64,000 bases of DNA, taken from the IMG/VR virus record IMGVR_UViG_3300020187_000025, positions 1 to 64,000 of that record. One strand, 5' to 3'. Shown here piece by piece: positions 51,414-60,322 of the stretch; position 1 is the stretch's first letter; each line of letters starts with the position of its first letter. The notes beneath the pieces were generated by a model. That model had not been told where the DNA came from and ran no database searches. It worked only from the letters and a program-made list of their open reading frames with translations. Origin of the DNA: a virus. A program made the translations under genes and the position numbers.

Positions 51414-53243
51414 ATGGCTATAAAAGATCTATATAACGATCCTGATAGCTTTAAGTATAATTCAAAAGGTAATAAGTATACAAAAGATATTAGAGGTGGT
51501 GGTTCTTCAGGTCAACCTTTTATAAAGGCACCTGTACCTGATACCATTGACCAACTTAATAACTTAACTACCGAGGCATTAAGCTTAGACTATCCAATTC
51601 GTGGTGGTTCCTATGAGGAGCTAGCCGCTAGAACGGACTTTGCTCGTATAGATCGTTTTTTATTATCTTACCCTCAAGGTAAAGCATTTTTAGATAAACA
51701 AGCCGGGTTAAATTTATCTAACCCTTTAATGGAATCCCGTCAACAAGGTGGAAGACCAAACACTATGCAATATAGTGATGGTAGAAACCTAATGAAACAA
51801 ATAGCTGAGGGTGGTACTGGATTCAGGTACCCACAAGCGGGATTAAATGAGAATGAACTTGGTTACATTGAAAACACATATCAATATGTTGTATCACATA
51901 AACCAAAAGATAGAAATAGATTAGTTGCTTTATATAATTTTAAAGTAAACCCTTCACCTACAGATACATTTGAAGGAGGAGCCATTGCTCGTGAACTAGG
52001 AATAAATGATTTAATTGATTCAGAATTATTTTTCTACCAAAATGGTCCTGGTTCATTATATGGTTTAGGTAGTACTACAATCCGTACTGCTACAGATGCT
52101 AAAAATCGACCCTTACTAACTAAAAACGCTCCTAATTTTACTGGTCCCTATTATCAAACTAATTTAGATAATATAGAAGTCCAAGCTAGACCAGTAACCA
52201 CGTATCAATATTTTAGCACTTTAGGAGCAAGTAGAATATATCAGTTAGGAGATACTTTAACTGGTGTAAGTCAAGATAATCAAATCCAAAATACTTATCA
52301 ACAATCTAGTAAAGATTTTATTAGAGTAGAAAAGGTACCTGAAGTACCCACTACTACACAATACACCCAGCTTGGATATACAATGGGGTATACTACTTTA
52401 CTAAATCAAAAACCCCAAGGTGAAACTAATTCATCCCTTCCTTCTGAAGATTTTAGAAAAAATATTTTAGAACCACAAAAAGTTTTTTCTAGAGATTATA
52501 GAAATCGTAATGTAAACATAGCTACTAGAGTAGGAATAGGAAACCCTGGCAGTTCTTTACTAGACAGAACTGATATAGCAAATACAAACCCAACTACCCA
52601 GGATAAGGTAAATATGTCTCCTTTAGTAACTAGAGGAAATGATGTCCCTGTTGAAAATGATGGTGAAGTAAGAGATTTAATAAAATTCGCTTTTGAAACA
52701 TTATCAAATAATAATGATGTAACCACCAGAGCTCATTTTAGAGCATTTTTAACTGGATTTAGTGATAGCCATAGTGCACAATGGGATTCAAAACGTTATG
52801 CTGGTAGAGGGGAAAATTTCTATACATACCAGGGATTTGATCGTGATGTAAGTTTTAATTTTAAAATTGCACCTCAATCACGTCCTGAATTAAAAGTGTT
52901 ATATCAAAAATTTAACTTTTTAGTCTCTTCTCTTTATCCTGATTATACTGGTAATGGATTTATGAGAGGAAACATTACCAAATTAACCATAGGTGAATAT
53001 TTTTATAGAGTACCTGGAATTATTACAGGATTAAATATAACTGTAAATGATGAATATCCTTGGGAAATAAAAATGACCCAACCCGAAGATGGGGCTGATG
53101 TAGATATGATGGAATTACCTCAAATTTTAGATGTAGCTGTTTCATTTAAACCTATTTTAGATGTTTTACCTAAAAAAGGTAGAAAAGTTCCAATAATAAT
53201 GACTAACCTTGTTGAAAATAACTTCTTATCTCAAACATTTTAA
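51414..53243 (+). CDS. Baseplate/tube-initiator-type structural protein
   Basis: A 609-residue protein, three bases after the previous gene. The N-terminal ~200 residues include repeated Gly/Asn-rich strands; the C-terminal third (FLTGFSDSHSAQWDSKRYAGRGENFYTYQGFDRDVSFNFKIAP, then LYQKFNFLVSSLYPDYTGNGFMRGNITKLTIGEYFYRVPGIITGLNITVNDEYPWEI) has the pattern of tube-type folds found in baseplate-tube junction proteins (T4 gp48/gp54) and injection-system baseplates. The exact counterpart is not fixed by sequence alone. The stop overlaps the next start by one base. Confidence 0.7.
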   Translation: MAIKDLYNDPDSFKYNSKGNKYTKDIRGGGSSGQPFIKAPVPDTIDQLNNLTTEALSLDYPIRGGSYEELAARTDFARIDRFLLSYPQGKAFLDKQAGLNLSNPLMESRQQGGRPNTMQYSDGRNLMKQIAEGGTGFRYPQAGLNENELGYIENTYQYVVSHKPKDRNRLVALYNFKVNPSPTDTFEGGAIARELGINDLIDSELFFYQNGPGSLYGLGSTTIRTATDAKNRPLLTKNAPNFTGPYYQTNLDNIEVQARPVTTYQYFSTLGASRIYQLGDTLTGVSQDNQIQNTYQQSSKDFIRVEKVPEVPTTTQYTQLGYTMGYTTLLNQKPQGETNSSLPSEDFRKNILEPQKVFSRDYRNRNVNIATRVGIGNPGSSLLDRTDIANTNPTTQDKVNMSPLVTRGNDVPVENDGEVRDLIKFAFETLSNNNDVTTRAHFRAFLTGFSDSHSAQWDSKRYAGRGENFYTYQGFDRDVSFNFKIAPQSRPELKVLYQKFNFLVSSLYPDYTGNGFMRGNITKLTIGEYFYRVPGIITGLNITVNDEYPWEIKMTQPEDGADVDMMELPQILDVAVSFKPILDVLPKKGRKVPIIMTNLVENNFLSQTF

Positions 53244-53542
53244 TGGCAAGAAGATACGAAAATATAGGAACATATAAAGGAATTGGTGGTAAAGTAATTT
53301 ATTTACCAACCCAATACCCTAACCTTGTACCTTCAAATGAAGATTATTATATTATATCGAGAGATCAAGATAGATTAGATTTAATAGCATACGATTTTTA
53401 CGGTGATGCTACTTTATGGTGGGTTATAGCTATGGCAAACGATTTACCTGGAGATTCAATGTTTCCTCCACTTGGTTTTCAATTAAGAGTACCTGCTAAT
53501 ATAGATGCAGCATTAAATGCTTTTGATGGCGCTAATAGTTAA
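53243..53542 (+). CDS. LysM-like baseplate wedge protein (gp53-like)
   Basis: A 99-residue protein. YYIISRDQDRLDLIAYDFYGDATLWWVIAMANDLPG is a LysM-type fold (Y.I...DRLDLIA...YGD..LWWVI...N) as found in T4 gp53 and in phage baseplate LysM proteins; QLRVPANID follows as the usual LysM final strand. It probably joins wedge to hub. Eight bases separate it from the hub gene. Confidence 0.8.
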   Translation: MARRYENIGTYKGIGGKVIYLPTQYPNLVPSNEDYYIISRDQDRLDLIAYDFYGDATLWWVIAMANDLPGDSMFPPLGFQLRVPANIDAALNAFDGANS

Positions 53543-53550
53543 AAAATGTT

Positions 53551-56500
53551 ATGGCTAAATATAAAAATATTGTTGGTACTGGTTTATTAGATTACGTTCA
53601 AACACAAATTACAGAACGTGAACAAATAGTTAACCAACCAACCCGCACCCCAGACCAATTACAATGGTTAACTAATAGAACAGGATGGTTTCGTCTTAGT
53701 TCAGGAGTTGACTTTAACCCCGCTCCTAAACCTCCAATAACTACTCTAGAAGGCCCAGGTAGAGGTAAAGAAGGTCCTGCTAATCTTGTAGAAGTTTTTA
53801 ATCCTGAAGGATATTCTGATAATTTAGCTAAACAATATGTTTTACAAAGTGGAACTGTTTCAACTACAGATGGAAATGATATAAATTTAAAAAAAGGTTT
53901 TAGTGAAACTTATTCTCAAGGTGAAACTGATAAATTAGGTTATAAACCTATGCCTGGTATTACAGGTGTTAAAGTAGGCACCGGAGGTAGATGGCAAACC
54001 TTAATGCAAGCCGATATAGATTTTGTCTGTTATGACCTAGACCAGTTGGATATAATGACTAAACTTTATATGAGTTTAGGAACTAGTTTATTTTTAGAAT
54101 GGGGACATACCCCTTATATTGATAATAATGGAACATTACAGAAAAACATTCGCCCAATTAATTTCTTTAGTTTTGATGATAAAGATGAATTGTTACAAGC
54201 TATAACTAAAAAACGTCAAGATACTTTTGGTAACTATGATGGTATGGTAGGTACAGTTTATAATTTTGATTATAAATCAAATAATGATGGTTCCTATAAT
54301 TGTAGTGTTAAACTTATGGGGCCTGGGGGTATGTTAGAATCATTAAAAATTAATGGATCTATTAATATTGATTTTGATGCCGGGAAAAATATAGAAGCAG
54401 AAAAGTATTCTTCTACATTAGGAAATGCTTTATACGCTTTGCATAATTATTTATCTAAAAGAGATGATTTATTTAAAACTGAAAGAATAGCTTATTCTTC
54501 GGTTGGTCCCTCTTTAGTAAAAAGTGATTTTTCAACTGCTAAATTTGGTAAAATAGAACCCAAAGATTTCTTTAAAGGAGAACCTGAAAATAATGTTTGG
54601 GGTGGTATTGAAGAAACATTAGAAACTACTAATTGGGGTGAACTTTTAAATAGCATATATTCAGCAGCAACTTATAATAAAGTTTTTTTTAATAAAAATA
54701 ACTCTGAAGTAGAATACAAATTAGATGTACAACCTCCCGCTTTACCTTCTCCTTTATCTAATTTTTCTGCTTTTGGAAATGCCTATCAATTAGTAATGGG
54801 TCTAAAATCCCCAGAACTTAACGATGGTTTAAATACAATACCTACAGATTTTTATAGTGGTTATGCTAATATTTTAAAAACTGAAGAAAAAGAAAATCAA
54901 ATAGGTACTTATATTACTTTAGGTCATTTATTTGCTTTAATTCAACATATAGGAGTTTTTACTGAAACTAAAGAAGGTATAACTTTAGATGCATCCCCTG
55001 ATACTTCAACTTGTAAACCTATAGTATATCTTGATTACCACCCAGACAATACAGAAATTCTTACTGGTCCCTTAGAATGTAGTGTAGACCCAACTAAATG
55101 TTTAATACCATGGTCACCTACAGAAAAACCCTCTTCATTTTTTGCTCCACTAGATATTGATTCTGATTCTAAAGAAGAATGGTGGGGTGGTTTAGATAAA
55201 TTAGGAAATAAATTTAAAAACTTTGTAAATTATCCTGATAAAAATAAAGTAAATCCTGTATTAGGTGATAGTTTTATGGGGAAAGTATTTAATATTTTAG
55301 TTAATCTTAAATTTGCTTATACTACTTTAGAAAGTCTATCAAATAATGAAGATAAAAGTGTTAATTTAATAGAATATGTAAATGCTATATTAGATGGTAT
55401 TAATCTAAGTTTAGGTCAAGTTAATAATTTAAGAGCATTTGTTGGAGATGATGGTAAAGTATTAAGAATTATAGATGAAAATGTAGTAGAACCTTTAGTA
55501 CCTGAAAAAATGATATCTATTCCTAACTTCGGGTTAAAATCTACAGTTTATGATTATGGTTTTAGTTCTAAAATTACCCCTAAGTTAGCTTCCCAAATAG
55601 TAATAGCTGCTCAAGCTAGAGACACAGGAGGTGTAAAACAATTTTCTGAAGATGTTTTATCATATCAGAGTATGAATGTTGGTATTGTTGATAGATTTTC
55701 AACTACAAAACTCCCTGCTGTAATATCAAAATCAACCAAAGATAATACAGGTAAACTTAGAAAAACCTATCAAAAATTATACGATCACATTTATTATTGC
55801 TACTCAGCAGATGATTCAGCTAATTTAGGATTAAAAATTAATAGTATTTCATCTTTAATTAATACTTTTTCATCTTTACAAGGAATTAGAAAAAAAACAA
55901 ATTCAAAAACAGCTGGTACTGCTTTAATTCCTTTAGAATTTAATTTGACAATGGATGGATTAGCAGGGGTTTTACCTTACAATGCTTTTTTAGTACCTAA
56001 TAATAGATTACCTAAAAGTTATAGAAATAGAGTAGCGTTTTGTGTGTTTTCTATTAATCATAATTTAGACGATAATCGATGGACTACTACTTTACGTGGC
56101 CAAACAATATTATTAGATAAACCTATATACATTAATACAACACAAACAATAAAAGCTACAGGAGGACCCGCTTTATCTCCTAATTCTAATCTTATTGGTA
56201 TAGATTTTCCTGAACAAGAATTAATCGGTTCAGAAGTTACTATAGGTAGTTCTAATATTTCTAATAATGAATATTCTCCTAAGAGACTACCCCCTTCAGA
56301 TACTACAACAATATCAGATCAAACCACTACAGAAACATCCACCCAAACTACTACCACTCAATCCACTTCTACCCCAGACTTAGATATTTTAGCTGCTATA
56401 CCTTTTATAAAAGACCAAGAAGGATTTGAATCAGAACCTTATCCTGATCCTAAAGATGACCCTAATGGAAGACTTTCTATTGGATATGGTAGTGATACTA

Positions 56501-56856
56501 TAACAAAACCTGATGGTAGTTTTTATAAAATTACTAGAAAAAGTAGAGTAACTGAACAGGATGCTGAGCGTGATCTAATTCGTAGGATAAAAACAGAATT
56601 TAGACCTAGAGTAATTCAAAGATTAAGAGATAGAGGGGTAGATTATAATACTGTAGACACTAAAATACAAGTAGTATTTATAGATCTAGCCTATAATTAC
56701 GGTACCTTATTTTATGATTTTGTAGAAGCATATAAAGCAAATGGAAAACAAGGTGTGATAGAAGAGTTAAATAATAGGATTGAACGTTTTGATCGTGGTG
56801 AACGAGGACAAGTAAAAACAAGAAGAATAGCTGAAAAAAGATACTTAGGAGGATAA
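53551..56856 (+). CDS. Baseplate hub protein fused to GH24-type lysozyme
   Basis: An 1101-residue hub/spike protein. The N-terminal ~850 residues are structural (FRLSSGVDFNPAPKPP, YDLDQLDIMTKLYMSLGTSLFLEWGHTPYID). A Thr/Ser linker at ~905-940 leads to a lysozyme domain at ~945-1101: QEGFESEPYPDP with E957 and D966 keeping the T4 lysozyme E-x8-D spacing, then RLSIGYGSDTI with Ser976 in place of the catalytic Thr after a longer loop, and VFIDLAYNYGTLF. It should puncture and digest peptidoglycan at infection, like T4 gp5, but the enzyme is at the C-terminal end. Confidence 0.85.
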   Translation: MAKYKNIVGTGLLDYVQTQITEREQIVNQPTRTPDQLQWLTNRTGWFRLSSGVDFNPAPKPPITTLEGPGRGKEGPANLVEVFNPEGYSDNLAKQYVLQSGTVSTTDGNDINLKKGFSETYSQGETDKLGYKPMPGITGVKVGTGGRWQTLMQADIDFVCYDLDQLDIMTKLYMSLGTSLFLEWGHTPYIDNNGTLQKNIRPINFFSFDDKDELLQAITKKRQDTFGNYDGMVGTVYNFDYKSNNDGSYNCSVKLMGPGGMLESLKINGSINIDFDAGKNIEAEKYSSTLGNALYALHNYLSKRDDLFKTERIAYSSVGPSLVKSDFSTAKFGKIEPKDFFKGEPENNVWGGIEETLETTNWGELLNSIYSAATYNKVFFNKNNSEVEYKLDVQPPALPSPLSNFSAFGNAYQLVMGLKSPELNDGLNTIPTDFYSGYANILKTEEKENQIGTYITLGHLFALIQHIGVFTETKEGITLDASPDTSTCKPIVYLDYHPDNTEILTGPLECSVDPTKCLIPWSPTEKPSSFFAPLDIDSDSKEEWWGGLDKLGNKFKNFVNYPDKNKVNPVLGDSFMGKVFNILVNLKFAYTTLESLSNNEDKSVNLIEYVNAILDGINLSLGQVNNLRAFVGDDGKVLRIIDENVVEPLVPEKMISIPNFGLKSTVYDYGFSSKITPKLASQIVIAAQARDTGGVKQFSEDVLSYQSMNVGIVDRFSTTKLPAVISKSTKDNTGKLRKTYQKLYDHIYYCYSADDSANLGLKINSISSLINTFSSLQGIRKKTNSKTAGTALIPLEFNLTMDGLAGVLPYNAFLVPNNRLPKSYRNRVAFCVFSINHNLDDNRWTTTLRGQTILLDKPIYINTTQTIKATGGPALSPNSNLIGIDFPEQELIGSEVTIGSSNISNNEYSPKRLPPSDTTTISDQTTTETSTQTTTTQSTSTPDLDILAAIPFIKDQEGFESEPYPDPKDDPNGRLSIGYGSDTITKPDGSFYKITRKSRVTEQDAERDLIRRIKTEFRPRVIQRLRDRGVDYNTVDTKIQVVFIDLAYNYGTLFYDFVEAYKANGKQGVIEELNNRIERFDRGERGQVKTRRIAEKRYLGG

Positions 56857-57710
56857 TGGCATACGTACCAAAAAATATGGTTAACCAAAACCTGTACACT
56901 AATGGTGGAGAATTTATAGACCCATCAACAGGTAAATACTATCAAGGATATTATCACCAATATTTTTCAGGTGAAATATTCTCTGGTAAAGGACCTACTG
57001 ATGCTAATCGCAAAAGTTTAAGTAGTGCTCCTCCTGTTTCTAAACAAGCTCAAAATAATGTTCCAAACACTAAACAAAGTATAGATTACCAAAGAGCTAA
57101 ACCAACAGACCAAGAAATATACAAATTTGGTTTAACCCCTGAACCTTATTATCCTGTCCCTACTAGTCAGGATTATAAAAAGGGAGCATTTGTAAGATAT
57201 TTTGCTAAAAAACGTAATCAATCTCCTCCTACTATTATAGAGATTGATAAAGTAACTCACGATGATTTAAGATCACAAAGAGGTAAATATAATTATGCTC
57301 TATGGACTGTAACTTCTTTATATTGGAAAATTACAGGGCCAATTTATGATTCTAAAGATAAATTTGGAGTATTAAAAGCAGGTATTTATAATACTAATGA
57401 AAGAATAGTTAACGCCTCAAATGAACAATTTAGAGGTATAAAAGGTTACTTATCTGATCTAATACAATTTGCTCCTAAAGCAGATTTAGAATTAGTATCT
57501 AACTTATATTCTGATAAAGGTCAATTAATTGTAAAATTAGATAATAGCAAATATGAAGGTTATTACCATTTAATGGCTGATGGTACTATAATGGATGGTA
57601 CAACACACAGTCAATCAAAAGGTATAACACTTTTAGCAGGAGACGTGTTAATTCAAAATCAAATTAGTACATTGATAAACACAGCATTAGGAAATCTTGG
57701 TGCAACATAA
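56856..57710 (+). CDS. Baseplate/virion structural protein
   Basis: A 284-residue protein overlapping the hub stop by one base. Two similar segments stand out: YTNGGEFIDPSTGKYYQGYYHQYFSGEIFSGKGP near residue 14 and KYEGYYHLMADGTIMDGTTHS near residue 235, a Y.GYYH...G....G motif that I recall in T4-like virion proteins. The middle is Pro/Tyr-rich. It is the last gene of the tail module and is followed 18 bases later by the polymerase gene. Confidence 0.75.
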   Translation: MAYVPKNMVNQNLYTNGGEFIDPSTGKYYQGYYHQYFSGEIFSGKGPTDANRKSLSSAPPVSKQAQNNVPNTKQSIDYQRAKPTDQEIYKFGLTPEPYYPVPTSQDYKKGAFVRYFAKKRNQSPPTIIEIDKVTHDDLRSQRGKYNYALWTVTSLYWKITGPIYDSKDKFGVLKAGIYNTNERIVNASNEQFRGIKGYLSDLIQFAPKADLELVSNLYSDKGQLIVKLDNSKYEGYYHLMADGTIMDGTTHSQSKGITLLAGDVLIQNQISTLINTALGNLGAT

Positions 57711-57728
57711 AGTTATGAATAAAAGGTT

Positions 57729-59027
57729 ATGTATTATATTGTCGAAACAGAAGAGCAGTTAAATAGACTGCATTGCAAAGGAACAGACTGCTATATTCGA
57801 ATCATTCCAATGAATGACGAGTACCATTCTGCTTTGACTTCACCTTGTCTTATATACTTTAAAACATTTGAAAGCAAAGGATATATTTTCCCTATTAACC
57901 ATTCAGAGGCATTTAAATTGCCTTTAGATAAAGTTAAAGAATGGATAGAATCCAAATACGAGAAAATATACACTACAAATAAAAAGGAGTGTTTATATCA
58001 CTTCGATTTACCAAAATTAATTGATATAGGTTATGATGATAATAATGTGGATCATTCTCTTATTAGGTCCCGTACTTTTGATAGGTATGGACATTTACCA
58101 TTCTGCAATTCCTTGGTTCCGATCTCGAAGATATACGAGACGGAAGAAAAAATATTTGAAGAGATTAGAGAAACAATCCCAGAACAAGTAAACGAATTTT
58201 ATAACGATACTTTCCCTAGAGTATTTAAATCAATTGAAGAGCAGGGGTTAAGAGTACATCCTGATTATTTTGATAAACACTTTAAATATCATGAAAAACC
58301 ATGGTTTTATCACGCAGATACAGTGTATTCTAAATACAACCTATATAATCTCACCACCCGCCCCACAAACTCATTTAACGGTGTTAACTTTGCTGCTTTA
58401 AATAAAAATGATGGTTCAAGAACAGCATTTATCCCTAAAAATGATATGTTCTTTGAATTCGATTACGATGCTTATCACGTGAGAATCATGGCTAAACTAA
58501 TTGATTTTCCATTAGACAGGGGCTCTGTCCATACCCAATTAGGGCGCATGTATTTCGGTAAAGATGAGCTGACTGAAGAAGAATATGCACAATCTAAAGA
58601 ACTGACATTCAAACAGTTATATGGGGGTGTATTTAAAGAATATAAAGAGATACCTTTCTTTAAAGCAATGAATGAATACATAGATAAACTATGGGCCCTA
58701 TTTAATGCTACAGGAAAATTAGAGCTAGTAGGAGGTAAAATATTAGACAAAGAACAAATCCACAACCCTACACCAAATAAAATACTAAACTATGTAATTC
58801 AGTCCGCAGAAACGCATAATAATGTAGTTTCTGTAAAACAAGTTATAGAATATTTGGAGGATAAACAAAGTAAGGTTATATTATACACATACGATTCATT
58901 CTTAATCGATTATGCAGTTGGAGATGGGAAGGAAGTATTAAAAGAAATCAAACGGTTATTAGAAATAAATGGTTTTGTAGTAAAGGTTGCGTATGGTCCT
59001 AACTACAATTCTTTAAAAGATATATAA
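57729..59027 (+). CDS. Divergent family A DNA polymerase (compact)
   Basis: A 432-residue protein. Residues 160-432 follow the PolA palm/fingers order: FKSIEEQGLRVHPDYF, RPTNSFNGVNFAAL (the usual RPS.PN.Q position), motif A FEFDYDAYHVR with Asp245, motif B/O-helix K290-x3-F294 and LYGG (298-300), motif C LYTYDSFLID with Asp389. Both metal-binding Asp remain, but the motif A Glu is His250 and the motif C HDE is YDS. The N-terminal ~150 residues (IIPMNDEYHSALTSP, INHSEAFKL) resemble a degenerate exonuclease domain. Without a normal 3'-5' exo it is smaller than usual PolA. Confidence 0.75.
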   Translation: MYYIVETEEQLNRLHCKGTDCYIRIIPMNDEYHSALTSPCLIYFKTFESKGYIFPINHSEAFKLPLDKVKEWIESKYEKIYTTNKKECLYHFDLPKLIDIGYDDNNVDHSLIRSRTFDRYGHLPFCNSLVPISKIYETEEKIFEEIRETIPEQVNEFYNDTFPRVFKSIEEQGLRVHPDYFDKHFKYHEKPWFYHADTVYSKYNLYNLTTRPTNSFNGVNFAALNKNDGSRTAFIPKNDMFFEFDYDAYHVRIMAKLIDFPLDRGSVHTQLGRMYFGKDELTEEEYAQSKELTFKQLYGGVFKEYKEIPFFKAMNEYIDKLWALFNATGKLELVGGKILDKEQIHNPTPNKILNYVIQSAETHNNVVSVKQVIEYLEDKQSKVILYTYDSFLIDYAVGDGKEVLKEIKRLLEINGFVVKVAYGPNYNSLKDI

Positions 59028-59034
59028 TATTTAT
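59026..59034 (+). promoter_or_regulatory. AATATTTAT box at 59036 start
   Basis: Exact match, but it ends one base before the start codon; it may be chance or a leaderless promoter. Confidence 0.25.
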
Positions 59035-59035
59035 T

Positions 59036-59452
59036 ATGGATTACGATATTAATTTTGACGATTTGGCAAATAAACTATTTTGCACATTTACTAGCGAAGA
59101 ACAACTAGAATCCACTGTAGATACTATAAAAGAACAATATCAAATCTTGTTTAACAAGATATTTGTTTTGTATGTAGAATCAACTAACGAATATGTGTGC
59201 ACATATAACGTAGATTCTTTTAATATGTCTGATACTATATTAGATAATACTATTCTTTTGCATAGAAAAAAAGAATCTAACACTTTATATACGATAAATG
59301 CACTAAACGATTTAATCCGTTCTTTAAATGGAGGTAGTTTAGATAAGAATTATAGAGTAAATTGGCAAGATTATCGCAACTGTATTTTACTTACAACTAG
59401 TGGCGAGTTAAAAAAATTAGATACCAAAGTACACGAAATAATTAATTTCTAG
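59036..59452 (+). CDS. Conserved protein between polymerase and SSB
   Basis: A 138-residue protein. NKIFVLYVESTNEYVCTYNV, NTILLHRKKESNTLYTINALNDLI and WQDYRNCILLTTSGELKKLDTKVHEII form a pattern that I recall as a conserved small protein beside replication genes in marine T4-like phages. No catalytic residues are obvious. The position suggests a replication accessory or regulatory protein. Confidence 0.7.
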   Translation: MDYDINFDDLANKLFCTFTSEEQLESTVDTIKEQYQILFNKIFVLYVESTNEYVCTYNVDSFNMSDTILDNTILLHRKKESNTLYTINALNDLIRSLNGGSLDKNYRVNWQDYRNCILLTTSGELKKLDTKVHEIINF

Positions 59453-59484
59453 TTTGGTTATCTAAGAGTAGGTTATTATATTAA
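59453..59484 (+). promoter_or_regulatory. Host-like promoter TTTG-N20-TATATTAA before SSB gene
   Basis: TTTG 59453-59456, exactly 20 bases, TATATTAA 59477-59484; 26 bases before the SSB start. It shares a 16-base identity with the glycosyltransferase promoter. Confidence 0.65.
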
Positions 59485-59510
59485 ACAAGTTATAAAAAAA
59501 TAGTTATATT

Positions 59511-60317
59511 ATGAATTTAGATTTAATCTCAAGCAAGTTAGAAAAACTACAGGCCCCACAAGGTCAAAAATCAGACCAAAAGTTTGACAGAAGTCAGTAT
59601 TTTTGGAAAGCTCCTATGGGCAAATCACAAATCCGTTTTGTGCCCTACAAGGAAAACAAAGAAAACCCATTTTCCGAAGTATTTTTTCACTATGGAATTG
59701 GAAACAGAACGATGATTTCACCTATCAATTATGGTGAAAAAGATCCTATCGTAGAGTTCTCAAAAGAATTACGTAAAACATCTGAACCTGAAAACTGGCG
59801 TTTAGCTAAAAAGTTAGAGCCCAAAATGAGAGTATTTGCTCCCGTTGTAGTCAGAGGTGAAGAAAATAAAGGCGTACGTTTTTGGGAATTTGGAAAACAA
59901 GTATATCAAGAACTACTTAGTTATGCTGCAGACGAAGACTACGGAGACTTTACAGACGTAGTATCTGGTTTAGACATGACAGTAGAAGTAGTTCAAGGTA
60001 ATCCTTACCCACAAACTTCACTTAGAGTAAAACCAAAACAATCACCATTATCAGATGATAATGCTTCGGTTGAAAAATGGTTAGCTGACCAACCAGAATT
60101 GCTAAAATATTATAAGAAATATTCTTATGATGAAATGAAAACAGCACTTCAAGATTGGTTAAACCCAGAAGAATCTACTGGTGAAACAGCAACTGATACT
60201 CTATTAAATGATCCTTCAGATCTAGAGAAAAAATCTTCAGATCCTGGTTATACACTTAATGTCAAACAAAAAGAGACAGTAAGCGATAGCGATTTCGACG
60301 ACTTATTTAAAGATTAA
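59511..60317 (+). CDS. gp32: Single-stranded DNA-binding protein (T4 gp32-like)
   Basis: A 268-residue SSB. The OB-fold region (FWKAPMGKSQIRFVPYKENKENPFSEVFFHYGI near residues 30-65, then FAPVVVRGEENKGVRFWEFGKQVYQELLS) matches the gp32 family in T4-like phages. The C-terminus is acidic and ends SDSDFDDLFKD, the usual protein-interaction tail. The zinc-binding cysteines of T4 gp32 are absent: I see no Cys in the protein. It opens the replication operon SSB-UvsX-nuclease-helicase. Confidence 0.88.
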   Translation: MNLDLISSKLEKLQAPQGQKSDQKFDRSQYFWKAPMGKSQIRFVPYKENKENPFSEVFFHYGIGNRTMISPINYGEKDPIVEFSKELRKTSEPENWRLAKKLEPKMRVFAPVVVRGEENKGVRFWEFGKQVYQELLSYAADEDYGDFTDVVSGLDMTVEVVQGNPYPQTSLRVKPKQSPLSDDNASVEKWLADQPELLKYYKKYSYDEMKTALQDWLNPEESTGETATDTLLNDPSDLEKKSSDPGYTLNVKQKETVSDSDFDDLFKD

Positions 60318-60322
60318 TTTTT

